A DNA stretch of 64,000 nucleotides, from positions 41,118-105,117 of the forward strand of contig JAHDWN010000010.1 of NCBI GenBank assembly GCA_023382675.1, read 5' to 3'. A model generated the notes under the pieces. That model ran no database searches. It worked only from the letters and a program-made list of their open reading frames with translations, and was not told where the DNA came from. The translations under genes were made by a program, and so were the position numbers. Below are positions 18,901 through 27,961 of the stretch, in pieces. How positions within the stretch are numbered: the stretch's first letter is position 1; every line of letters starts with the position of its first letter. The DNA is from Anaerolineae bacterium (lineage in GTDB: Bacteria; Chloroflexota; Anaerolineae; Aggregatilineales; Phototrophicaceae).

Positions 18901-19434
18901 AGTGTGGCACCAGGGCAGCCGCCACCACCAGCGCCGCTCTATTGTCAGGTGCCGGTCGAATTGTCGAGCAGCGCTGCGGGCGCACGTGAGCAGTTGTTTA
19001 TTGGCCCACCGCCTGTACCTGAAGACGCTGTGCAGGCAGAACTCTATGCGCGCAACAATGGCATGGCTTTCCTGCCGACTATCGCTTGCTCGCCGGAATT
19101 GTTGTCCGTCGGTGGTTATGGCCCTAGCGTGGTGACGGCCTACGTCAGCAGCCCGACGCCCGGCCAGGTCATCACGGAGAATACGCCGATCATCGGTACG
19201 GTACAGTTCACCTACGATCAGGCACAGTTCTACAAGCTGGAGATCATTGGCGGCGGTTTTGGCGACTGGACGACCATCGGCGCGACTCATTCGGAGTCGG
19301 TCGTCAATGGACAGCTCGAAATCCTGCCCGGCCCTGGATTGGTCTCCGGGAACTACCGGCTGCGTCTGGTGGTCGTCGGCAATGATGGCAACTTCGCGCA
19401 AGCGCCGTATGAAGTGCCCTTCGTTGTGCCATAA
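15949..19434 (+). CDS. class A penicillin-binding protein (transglycosylase/transpeptidase)
   Basis: [52 protein letters not shown]; transpeptidase [12 protein letters not shown] and SVKTGTTDD; 1161 aa. Confidence 0.95.
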   Translation: [1161 protein letters not shown]

Positions 19435-19444
19435 CCAACATAAA

Positions 19445-19481
19445 CGACAGGGGGATTGTCGGTGGCAATCCCCGTCTGTCG
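19445..19481. terminator. hairpin between convergent genes
   Basis: CGACAGGGGGATTG-TCGGTGG-CAATCCCC(GT)CTGTCG, 14 bp with 2-nt bulge. Confidence 0.5.
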
Positions 19482-19485
19482 TGTG

Positions 19486-20520
19486 TTAGCGAATTCGCAA
19501 TTCGTAATTACCACCGCTGCCAAATGCGCCGACGACAATCGTATAGGTGGCCGCCTGCGAAACAGTGAATTCCACGCGCGAATTTGTGTTCGACGCAAAG
19601 ACGATGTCGTCGTTTTCGGCAATTAACTGGTTGTCATGGTTGTAGATCGCCACCGTGGGATCGAGAACGTTGTCCATAGCGTTGACCTCGATGACATAGC
19701 TTTGTCCTGCATTTCCGTGGAATGTCCAGCTATCGCTGACGAACGAATCAACGGTGGCGCGCACGGATTGGCCCGGCTCGATGCTGCCTCTCGCGCTCAA
19801 CTGGTCGGGTAGTGTGTCGGATGTGCCAAAGCTGAAACTGCCGTCCTGCATCATCGCCGCCACTGTAGGATCGGCCATGGCTGCGATGAATGTCGGGTCG
19901 TTGACGATTTCATCCATCATGTTGTTTACGACACCTGACATTTGCTGACCAAGCTGATTCATCGTTACGTAGACTGCGCCGCAGAGCAAGAACAGGATGC
20001 CGAAGCAGCCAATCGCGCCGAGCGCCCAGGGGTTCCAATGTGCTTTCTCTTGAGGCTTTGCTTTCGGTTTCACTGCCTCCGAGCTATCCGAAGGCCGGCG
20101 TTTTGGCTTCGAGTCGGCCTCAGCAAACGGATCGTCATCTGCATCCGCTCCAGTGCCAAAGGGATCGTCGTCGAAATCAACTGTCGAAAATTTGTTGCTC
20201 GCAGATTTAGTCGGGGATTGTGTTTCTTCCAGGAGGTCGGCGAAGGGATCCTCTTCTTTAACAGGTGCGGGCGGGGGTGGGACGAAACGTGCCAGCATCT
20301 TTTGCGCTTTTTCATCGCCGGGGCGCAGCTTGAGCACTTCTTGCAGGGCTTCCTGCTGTTCGGCAGGCTCGCTCAAAGCGTTGGCTAACAGCCACCACGC
20401 GTCGGCATTTTCTGGATGCTGCTGGATCACGGAGATCAAGAGTTGTTCCGCTTGCTGCTTTTTGCCCGCCTTGATCCAGTTGTAGGCTTGAACTAACTCC
20501 GCTCGATTAGCATCTGGCAT
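19486..20520 (-). CDS. TPR-like N-terminus, one TM, C-terminal PPC-like domain protein
   Basis: AYNWIKAGKKQQAEQLLISVIQQHPENADAWWLLANAL; TM; DSWTFHGNAGQSYVIEVNAMDNVLDPTVAIYNHDNQLIAENDD; start likely ATG 20520. Confidence 0.8.
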   Translation of the reverse strand: MPDANRAELVQAYNWIKAGKKQQAEQLLISVIQQHPENADAWWLLANALSEPAEQQEALQEVLKLRPGDEKAQKMLARFVPPPPAPVKEEDPFADLLEETQSPTKSASNKFSTVDFDDDPFGTGADADDDPFAEADSKPKRRPSDSSEAVKPKAKPQEKAHWNPWALGAIGCFGILFLLCGAVYVTMNQLGQQMSGVVNNMMDEIVNDPTFIAAMADPTVAAMMQDGSFSFGTSDTLPDQLSARGSIEPGQSVRATVDSFVSDSWTFHGNAGQSYVIEVNAMDNVLDPTVAIYNHDNQLIAENDDIVFASNTNSRVEFTVSQAATYTIVVGAFGSGGNYELRIR

Positions 20521-20707
20521 CGGCCATACTCCTGCGTGTGATGTCACTATACCTTCAGTATAGATACGAGCACACCACGACAGGCTTAAGCTCATCCGAA
20601 AAAGGGACATAGACTGCAATGCGCGATAAAGATGTGGCTGTGGACAACGGCAGCAGGCCGCTAGTGTTTGGGTTGAGAGGGGGGGCGGACAGAAAGTAAA
20701 GCGCCCA

Positions 20708-20752
20708 AACGGGTTCGAGCGGACGGCATGCTTATGAACCGCTCGAACCGTT
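20708..20752 (-). terminator. long hairpin downstream of M20 peptidase gene
   Basis: Minus AACGGTTCGAGCGG - 16 nt - CCGCTCGAACCcGTT then TGGGCGCTTT. Confidence 0.5.
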
Positions 20753-20766
20753 CGTCAGCTAGTGCG

Positions 20767-21912
20767 CTACATTTGCCAGTCTTTGAGCATCGCGGCCAAC
20801 AGTGTTGCCCGGCGTGGTAGGCTGTTGAGCACGACGTGTTCATGCAGCGCGTGCAGGCCATCGCCCTGCGGCCCCAGGCCATCCAGCACTGGCACGCCCA
20901 ATGACGCGACAGTATTGCCGTCCGAGCCACCGCCACTACTATCTTCGTAGACCGGCACGCCGTATTTCTCGCCGATAGACTTGCACTGCGCGTAGGTCTT
21001 CTGCATCAGCTCATTGCGTTCCATTGGCTGATGACCGTTGATTTGCGTCACTTCGAGCTTCGCGCCGGGGACGAATGGCGTCAGGTTGGTGATCTTGGTG
21101 TTGATCGCTTCCCAGTCACGCACAGTGACCGTGCGCACGTCTACGAAGAAGGATGTGTGCTCCGGGATGACGTTGGTCGCCGTGCCGCCGTTGACCATCG
21201 TCACCGAAACCGATGTGCCGTGCTTGAGATCGTTGAGCGCGTGCAGGCTCATCACCTGCTGTGCCATCTCGATGATCGAGTTGATGCCCTTCTCCGGTGC
21301 ATTGCCCGCGTGCGAGGGCAGACCCGTAATGTCGATGCGATAAGTCGAGACACCCTTGCGCATGGTCTTCAGGGCTTCATCAATCGTGGCTGGTTCCATC
21401 ACCAGGGTTAGTCCGGCTTGCGCTGCACATTCCTTGATGATCGGCTTGGAATAGATGCTGCCGACTTCCTCATCCGTCGTCATAAGGATCCAGATCGGGC
21501 GTTGGGGGAGTTCGCCGCGTTCAACCAATCCGCGAATCGACCACAAAGCGACGGTGATACCGCCTTTCATGTCAATTGCGCCGGGGCCGAACAGTTTGCC
21601 TTCTTCATCGATACGCGCTGGGCGCTGCGCCAGTGTGCCCAGCGGCCATACGGTGTCGATGTGAATCAGAAACATGATCGGCTTGCCCGGCGCGTCCTCA
21701 TGCCACTTGGCGAGCAGAATATCGCCGGCTTCCTGCTGGGCAAAGCGCGTGACTGAGGATGCACCGAGCGCGCGGAACTGGTCTTCCATGAATGTGCCGA
21801 GTTTATCGACCGAGGTTTTGTCGCGCGTCGGCGTTTCGTAATTGACCAGTGTGGTCAAGAAATCGACCATCTCTTGCTTACGGGATTGAAAGTATTGCAG
21901 CAGTTCAGACAT
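20767..21912 (-). CDS. M20 family metallopeptidase (carboxypeptidase G2-like)
   Basis: IMFLIHIDTVWPLGTLAQRP, GPGAIDMKGGI, MTTDEEVGS, GTATNVIPEH, DSSGGGSDGNTVASLGVPVLDGLGPQGDGLHA. Confidence 0.92.
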   Translation of the reverse strand: MSELLQYFQSRKQEMVDFLTTLVNYETPTRDKTSVDKLGTFMEDQFRALGASSVTRFAQQEAGDILLAKWHEDAPGKPIMFLIHIDTVWPLGTLAQRPARIDEEGKLFGPGAIDMKGGITVALWSIRGLVERGELPQRPIWILMTTDEEVGSIYSKPIIKECAAQAGLTLVMEPATIDEALKTMRKGVSTYRIDITGLPSHAGNAPEKGINSIIEMAQQVMSLHALNDLKHGTSVSVTMVNGGTATNVIPEHTSFFVDVRTVTVRDWEAINTKITNLTPFVPGAKLEVTQINGHQPMERNELMQKTYAQCKSIGEKYGVPVYEDSSGGGSDGNTVASLGVPVLDGLGPQGDGLHALHEHVVLNSLPRRATLLAAMLKDWQM

Positions 21913-21946
21913 CTGAATTTCCTCAGCGAACAGGTATAGATAAACA

Positions 21947-21975
21947 ACAGAGGCAAATTGGTCATTTGTCTCTGT
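21947..21975 (-). terminator. terminator-like hairpin
   Basis: ACAGAGgCAAAT-TGGTC-ATTTGtCTCTGT (one G.T pair), minus-strand TTGTTTATC after stem. Confidence 0.6.
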
Positions 21976-21996
21976 AGATTGCCTTATACCGGGCGA

Positions 21997-23310
21997 CTAG
22001 AACGGACACACGTCAAGAGCGGTGTAGGTTGGACTTTCGCTGCCGTACCGGTTAAGCAGCCCGAGTGTCTCCGGATGAGCAGCGATTATAGTCTCTACTT
22101 CCAGACATGCGCTACGAAGATTATTCGTGATTTGCAGCGCATCCCAGAATGTCTGCGCTATTTGAATGAAGATAGGTGCGGCAGCAGGGTCTGGGTAGTT
22201 CTGCTGCAGGAATTGGTACAGCTCGATACGGCGCTCATCTTCGAGGAAGGCGTAGGTGATCATCAACCGGTAAATCGCGTAAGTCGGCAGGATTTGTTCG
22301 TCGTCATTCTGCCAGTTGCGCAAATTCGCGTCCGCGAGCACCTGCTGGTAAAGCTGGATGGCCTCGTCGTAGGAAGCTGCGCTGAAGGCGGCGTCTGCCT
22401 GATGCACCACTTGAATGCGGTATCGTGGCGGATCGAGCTGTGTCAGCGAGCGTACGTAGCTGCCACCGTTCCAATCGTAAACGTCAAATCCGGTGCGCCG
22501 TGGCCCGGTCTCGGCGTTGCCGTCATCGTCCTGGCGCACAAGCAACTCGAATACCTGATCCTGATCGACATCTTCGATAGTGGGCGGACGACTTGACTCT
22601 ACCGGAGCACCGAGCAGGTTGACCGACTGCCCCAGGCGATCCAGCCAGTTGATCAACTGCGTGCGATAGACGCAGGTATCGTCGGTATTCCCACTGCAAA
22701 CCCGGCTGCTGAACAGCAGGTCGATAGCGCCGTCAAACGTCATGTCATTCGCCCACAAGATTTGTGGGGGTTCTCCGCCGAGTGTCGTCTCGTAAACCGG
22801 GACGACGCGCCCGTCGGCGCAGCTTGTGATCAAGAGCGAGCCACCGCCGTCTGATGCGAGATAGCTGACGATGATTTCTGGCGTGCCCTCACCGCTCAAA
22901 TCGAGATCGGCGCGAACAAATCCACTTGCGCCGAGAACACCCCATTGCGAGCGCAACGCCTCTTCCAGGTCTGGGGCTGAGCCGCCAGCGTCTAGATAGC
23001 GGACGATGGCCGCGTCCATCTCGCGGGCGATGGCAGGTGGCGATTCGAGTTCGATGGCAGCAAGGACGGGGCAGCGGCCATAGCTCGGTGTGGACGTTGC
23101 CTGATTGCCCGCGTTGACGGCCCCAGGATTCAAAGCCAAATCGCCATCCAGTGCCAGCGCGATCTGCGTTGGCATTTCTCCGGCGGCGTAGCGCCCTGGA
23201 GTCATCGTCGGGAAGGGGTTACGTGTGGGCGACACATCCGTCACGGATGCTGTTGCGCAACCCGTGAGAACGATCGCAATCCCACAAACGAGAGTAGAAA
23301 ATCGCCACAT
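21997..23310 (-). CDS. putative lipoprotein, unknown
   Basis: VLTGCATASVTD lipobox; TPR-like C-terminal part. Confidence 0.75.
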   Translation of the reverse strand: MWRFSTLVCGIAIVLTGCATASVTDVSPTRNPFPTMTPGRYAAGEMPTQIALALDGDLALNPGAVNAGNQATSTPSYGRCPVLAAIELESPPAIAREMDAAIVRYLDAGGSAPDLEEALRSQWGVLGASGFVRADLDLSGEGTPEIIVSYLASDGGGSLLITSCADGRVVPVYETTLGGEPPQILWANDMTFDGAIDLLFSSRVCSGNTDDTCVYRTQLINWLDRLGQSVNLLGAPVESSRPPTIEDVDQDQVFELLVRQDDDGNAETGPRRTGFDVYDWNGGSYVRSLTQLDPPRYRIQVVHQADAAFSAASYDEAIQLYQQVLADANLRNWQNDDEQILPTYAIYRLMITYAFLEDERRIELYQFLQQNYPDPAAAPIFIQIAQTFWDALQITNNLRSACLEVETIIAAHPETLGLLNRYGSESPTYTALDVCPF

Positions 23311-23333
23311 GCCGCGTAGTATAGCGCCCTGTG

Positions 23334-24044
23334 TCAGCTTTGCTCAACAAGATCAGGGAACACCAGCGGATCAGGTAGGGCATCCGGGAAGGAGGTGCTC
23401 AAATGCTCGTGATTGATGCTTAAGCCCTGCAAAATCGGCGGGATGACGCTCCTTATCCGCGCCGATTCTGTCCTGGGAGACATCACGTTGATGACGATGA
23501 TCTCGCGCCCATGCGTGACGGCGAGAACCATCCCATGAAACCCTTCATGCTCGCCTTGACCATAGGCATAGAGATAATATGCCGCGTCATGTGTACCCCA
23601 ATTGAATGCTTTTGTAGGGCTGATCTCGACGCCTTGCATGTGCTCTGGCGATCCGGAAGCATGATCAAGTACCTCATAGGCGAGATTATCTGACGCTTCA
23701 GTATCTGGGATGAATTCGCTGATGTCCGGGACAAAAATGTAGATAGTAATGCCACTGGAAGGCTGCCCGCTGCCGATCGAACCCATATGCTCGACCACTG
23801 TCAAGCCATTGGTCGTATCTGCTTCCCAGTTGGCGGGTATCCATGCACCAATGTCAAAGTCACCAATCTGCGTTTCGACCCACTTTGTAGGTTCGTCTGG
23901 TTGTACTGGTTGAGTCTGTGGGTTTTCAGCGGCGTCTGGGGTTGTGCTCGGTACAGGAGTAGCTGTAGAGGTAATCTGCCCGCATGATGGCGCGAGAAGC
24001 AAGATAACAATAATGATGGGCAGATGCTTGATCATGCGAATCAT
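23334..24044 (-). CDS. putative lipoprotein, unknown
   Basis: LLAPSCGQITSTATPVPSTTP lipobox followed by Thr/Pro-rich linker. Confidence 0.72.
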   Translation of the reverse strand: MIRMIKHLPIIIVILLLAPSCGQITSTATPVPSTTPDAAENPQTQPVQPDEPTKWVETQIGDFDIGAWIPANWEADTTNGLTVVEHMGSIGSGQPSSGITIYIFVPDISEFIPDTEASDNLAYEVLDHASGSPEHMQGVEISPTKAFNWGTHDAAYYLYAYGQGEHEGFHGMVLAVTHGREIIVINVMSPRTESARIRSVIPPILQGLSINHEHLSTSFPDALPDPLVFPDLVEQS

Positions 24045-24179
24045 ACTGGTGATTTACACTACATTCGGGCATATCTGTCTTACATCACGCCCACTCCTAA
24101 GCCAATACTAGCACAAACCCTGTCACAAGATGTCCGATGCTAAACGACCTCTCATAGACAGTTCACGATTGCAGTCTGC

Positions 24180-25865
24180 TCACTGAGTGACACGCCGCCG
24201 CACCAGATCGTAAAGCCAGCGCAGTTCCTGGATGCGCAGCAGTATCGCCATGCCGACGAAAATCGCTACTGCCAATGCGCCGCCGATGCCGACGACCAGT
24301 ATTTCGCGGATCAACGTCGATGCACCGATGGCGATTTGCAGTGATGGCAGTACCAGCGCCAGCGCCGCTCCCATGGTCAGCGCCGCCAGTCCGGTTTGCG
24401 CCGTCGTCATCGCCAATCTTTGCTCGCCCATGCCGCGCAAGCGCCGGTGCAAAAGGATGGCTGAGATGCAGGTATGCGCGATGTGTTTGACGCTGTCGGC
24501 GATCATCAGGCTGAACAGGCCCAGCGTTGGCAGCAGAAGCAAGGTCACGCTCAGGTAGAGCAGCAGGCTGAAGAAGCCAATCACCGCCGGCGTCAACGTA
24601 TCCTGGCGCGCGTAGAATGCGTAGACGAGCAGCACATCCAGGGCGGCGAACGGCAGCCCGATCAGATATAGCCGCAGCGCATGGGCGGTGATGTCCGTGT
24701 CGATGCTGGTAAACGCGCCGTGTTCAAAGATCAAACCGACGATGGGCTGGGCCATCACGAACAGGCCGATTGTCGCTGGCAGGATCAAGGTGATCACTAA
24801 TCGTAGTCCCAACCCAAGCGTATCCTTGAAGGGGTGCTCGCCTTCCTCGTGCAGCAGCGCTGCCTGCCTGGACAGTGTCGGCAGAATCGCGACGCTGATA
24901 GCTGTACCCACCAGTCCGTGCGGGAACTGGATGAGCGTGGTCGCCCAGTTCATGTAACTGATGCTGCCTGTGCCCGTTTGGCTGGCGAAGTTGTAGCTGA
25001 GCGTGCGCACGAGCGTATCCAGCACCAGCGAGATCATGACCGGCGCATAGAGCCTGGCGATCCGCCGAATACCAGCGTTGCGCCAATTGAGCGTGAACCG
25101 GATCGATGAGAGACGTATGCCTGGCAGTTGCAAAGCGAGCTGCACAAGCGCGCCGATCAACCAGCCAAACGCCGCCGCGATGATGCCGGAGGCCGGGCGC
25201 ATCATCGTCCAATCGATCCAGTAGCCGTGGAAGACAGGTGTGACCTGCTCAGGCGGGGCCAGCAGCAGCGTGCCGATCACGACCGCGCCGTTGAAGACTG
25301 CCCCGGCAAAAGCGGGCAGCGTAAACGCACGCTGAGCATAGAGCGCGCCGCTCGCCAGGGCAAACAGGGCCAGGAACAAGAGGGCAGGCGAAGTCAGGCG
25401 CAGCAGATCGACGGCCAGCGTCTGCGTTTGCACGTCAGCGCCGCTGCTGACCAGCCGGACAGCCGCCGGCGCGAAGATTTGCAGCAACAGGATCAGTACC
25501 GCCATGACCACGGTCGCCAGGCTGAAAAGCACTGACAGCAACTGGTAGAGCGCCTTTTGTCCGTTCTTAGCGGCTGTTTCGCTTAACACCGGCACAATTG
25601 CGCTGTTGACGTGACCCGCGATCAGAAGGTCGTGAAGTGTCTTGGGAATAATCAGAGCGATGTTATAGGCGTCAACCGCGCGCGATGCCCCAAACAGGTT
25701 CGCCAGGACGACATCGCGAGCCATGCCCAGCACACGGCTGACGATATTGCCCAGGGCAAGCACGCCGCTCGCCCGCGCGACGCCCGCGTTCGTTTCCGCC
25801 TGGTCGATAGCAGTTTCCACGCGATGAGGCTCGGAGACAGAAGTATCGATCTGGGTGTGCGTCAA
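24180..25865 (-). CDS. murJ: lipid II flippase MurJ
   Basis: LGNIVSRVLGMARDVVLANLFGASRAVDAYNIALIIPKTLHDLLIAGHVNSAIVPVLSE; multi-TM. Confidence 0.92.
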   Translation of the reverse strand: MTHTQIDTSVSEPHRVETAIDQAETNAGVARASGVLALGNIVSRVLGMARDVVLANLFGASRAVDAYNIALIIPKTLHDLLIAGHVNSAIVPVLSETAAKNGQKALYQLLSVLFSLATVVMAVLILLLQIFAPAAVRLVSSGADVQTQTLAVDLLRLTSPALLFLALFALASGALYAQRAFTLPAFAGAVFNGAVVIGTLLLAPPEQVTPVFHGYWIDWTMMRPASGIIAAAFGWLIGALVQLALQLPGIRLSSIRFTLNWRNAGIRRIARLYAPVMISLVLDTLVRTLSYNFASQTGTGSISYMNWATTLIQFPHGLVGTAISVAILPTLSRQAALLHEEGEHPFKDTLGLGLRLVITLILPATIGLFVMAQPIVGLIFEHGAFTSIDTDITAHALRLYLIGLPFAALDVLLVYAFYARQDTLTPAVIGFFSLLLYLSVTLLLLPTLGLFSLMIADSVKHIAHTCISAILLHRRLRGMGEQRLAMTTAQTGLAALTMGAALALVLPSLQIAIGASTLIREILVVGIGGALAVAIFVGMAILLRIQELRWLYDLVRRRVTQ

Positions 25866-25960
25866 ACAGGCACGTCCTTCGCGTTTCTGCGGTGGCTGCG
25901 CTCGGAAACAGAAGTGCTAAGCATAGCACTGAATGCATCCGACGCCAGCGCGCGATTTGC

Positions 25961-26731
25961 CTACGACTGTGTCGGGCGTGGCGCTAAGACAAAGACAAAT
26001 GCTGCCGCAAACAGACCTGGCATGATGTTTTTGAGACCCGGCGTGCCTTCATAGGGCACTTCGCGAACAATGCTAAATCCGAGCTGTTTTGCCCACCAGT
26101 GAAAATCTGCTCGCGTCCAGTAACGCAAATGCTCGCCGGGCGTGACCACCCATTGCAGCGGGAATCGCCCCAGGAGCAGACGCAGCCGGTGCTGGTGAAA
26201 CCCGGTATTCGGTACGGAGACGATCAGGCCTTTGCGGGCGAAAGGACGCAGGTCGATCAGCAGTTTTTCCGGGTCGGGGATGTGTTCGATGATCTCGGAC
26301 ATGATGATGTAGTCGAACGATTCATGCACAAATTTGCTCACCGGCTCGTTAATGTCGGCCAGCGTGACGTTCAGGCCGTGCGCTTGGCAGAAATCGACCG
26401 CTTTCTGTGAGACATCCAATCCGTAGCCCTCGACGCCCTTTTCTCGGATGATGTATTCGAGCAGTGCGCCATCGCCGACGCCGAGATCAAGCACGCGGTC
26501 GCCTTTGGTGACGATGCTGGCGAAGACCTGGGCGCGTCGCAGTCGCCACGGTGACAGAATACCCAGACCGGATTGCGCTTTGCTGTCCCAGTATTCGTCG
26601 TAATCAACCACGCCGACTCGCGCCGTAGTCGGATAGGCCACGAGGCGGCGTAAGCCTCGATAGCGGTTTGCCAGCCACAGATAGGGAGCACGCAGGGGTG
26701 AATTGCGCAGGGTCGATTTCAGTTCTTGCAT
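25961..26731 (-). CDS. class I SAM-dependent methyltransferase
   Basis: DRVLDLGVGDGALLEYIIREKGVEGYGLDVSQKAVDFC, IIMSEIIEHIPDPEKLL. Confidence 0.88.
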   Translation of the reverse strand: MQELKSTLRNSPLRAPYLWLANRYRGLRRLVAYPTTARVGVVDYDEYWDSKAQSGLGILSPWRLRRAQVFASIVTKGDRVLDLGVGDGALLEYIIREKGVEGYGLDVSQKAVDFCQAHGLNVTLADINEPVSKFVHESFDYIIMSEIIEHIPDPEKLLIDLRPFARKGLIVSVPNTGFHQHRLRLLLGRFPLQWVVTPGEHLRYWTRADFHWWAKQLGFSIVREVPYEGTPGLKNIMPGLFAAAFVFVLAPRPTQS

Positions 26732-26851
26732 GATGATCTTTTGCTCAACTGGCCGCGCTGCTGCGTCCGGTCTTTCCGAAGCTTGCTCAATGAATGGACT
26801 ATCGAGCGAACGCGCCCGATTATACAGGTTGCTGTGAGTGTCTACCGAGGG

Positions 26852-27961
26852 CTATTTCAACACGGCAGACACAATGGTATCTATGTGCTCCGCCAGCCGA
26901 TCTTCGCTGAACAAGCGCGCGCTCTGGGACGCGGCCCCCATTGACAAGCGGGCGCGCAGCACGGGATTGCGCAGCGTGAGCAGTTGTTCCGCGTAGTCAT
27001 GGCCATTGTCGGCGATCACTACATTCACGCCATCGACATAAGGATAACCACCCAGTGCGCTCCGCTGCATGATCGTAGGTATGGTGTTGCAGAGCATTGC
27101 CAGGGCTTGCGGTATTGTCATCAGATGCGTTGTCGGAGGCACGATGGCGATGTCCATGTCCGCCAGAAACGACTCAATGCTGGGAATGTCGGGATCCAAA
27201 ATGATGTTGGGAGACGCAATAGGCAGGGCAGGGGGCGGATTGGCCGGAATGTGGAAGACGAATCCGTTCGGTGCTGCCGAGTCCACACTCGGCGCAATGA
27301 TGTCGTAGAGTGCGCCCAGTGAGTCTGCGTCATCGCCTGGAAGGATGTAGGCCACACGCAATGGGCGGGCAGGAAATGGCGGTCGCGAGGGGCGCAATTG
27401 GTGCGCCAGTGACAGTAGCGGCAGCAAATAGGCTGTTTGCGCTGTGCCCACGTATGATCGCCGCTCAGATGGGCTGGCGGCGGCGAAGATGCTCGTCACG
27501 CCGGTCACCCGCCGGTTGTGACTTGGATCCGTTGTGTCGCCAACCGACCTGATGACAGTGGGTATTCTTCGGCGATGCGCTCGCTCAGCCGCCATCCATA
27601 GGTGGCTGCCGTGACACCAGACTGCGTCGGGCGGCCAATCATTCATCAGGAGTTCGAGGGCACGCAGGAAAGAGGTGACCGACTCCGAGGGGATTCCATA
27701 GTCGTCAGCCTGCATCCGATTGGGCGGACGGCGCGCGCCTGAACGCTGCTTCTCCTCCGCCACCAGAGTGACCGGGATACCCTCGGATGCGTACAAGCTG
27801 CGCGCATCGCTCTCAGTTTGATCTGGCGCAAGACCTGTCAACAGGTACACGTCATGCCCTGACCTGCTGAGGTGCTGCAAACTAAGCAGCAAATCCTGCT
27901 CGAACAGACTCGGACTCGTGAGCGACTTGATCGCCGGGGCAACGGCGAGCAAACGAGCCAT
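26852..27961 (-). CDS. glycosyltransferase (GT4-like)
   Basis: SLQHLSRSGHDVYLLTGLAP..., DMDIAIVPPTTHLMTIPQALAMLCNTIPTIMQ; ATG 27961 overlaps upstream TGA (TGATG). Confidence 0.75.
   Translation of the reverse strand: MARLLAVAPAIKSLTSPSLFEQDLLLSLQHLSRSGHDVYLLTGLAPDQTESDARSLYASEGIPVTLVAEEKQRSGARRPPNRMQADDYGIPSESVTSFLRALELLMNDWPPDAVWCHGSHLWMAAERAHRRRIPTVIRSVGDTTDPSHNRRVTGVTSIFAAASPSERRSYVGTAQTAYLLPLLSLAHQLRPSRPPFPARPLRVAYILPGDDADSLGALYDIIAPSVDSAAPNGFVFHIPANPPPALPIASPNIILDPDIPSIESFLADMDIAIVPPTTHLMTIPQALAMLCNTIPTIMQRSALGGYPYVDGVNVVIADNGHDYAEQLLTLRNPVLRARLSMGAASQSARLFSEDRLAEHIDTIVSAVLK

Noticed and set aside
20708-20752. GGTTCGA-containing stem as a possible tRNA T-arm
   Set aside because: No acceptor, D or anticodon arms around it; fits a terminator hairpin instead.
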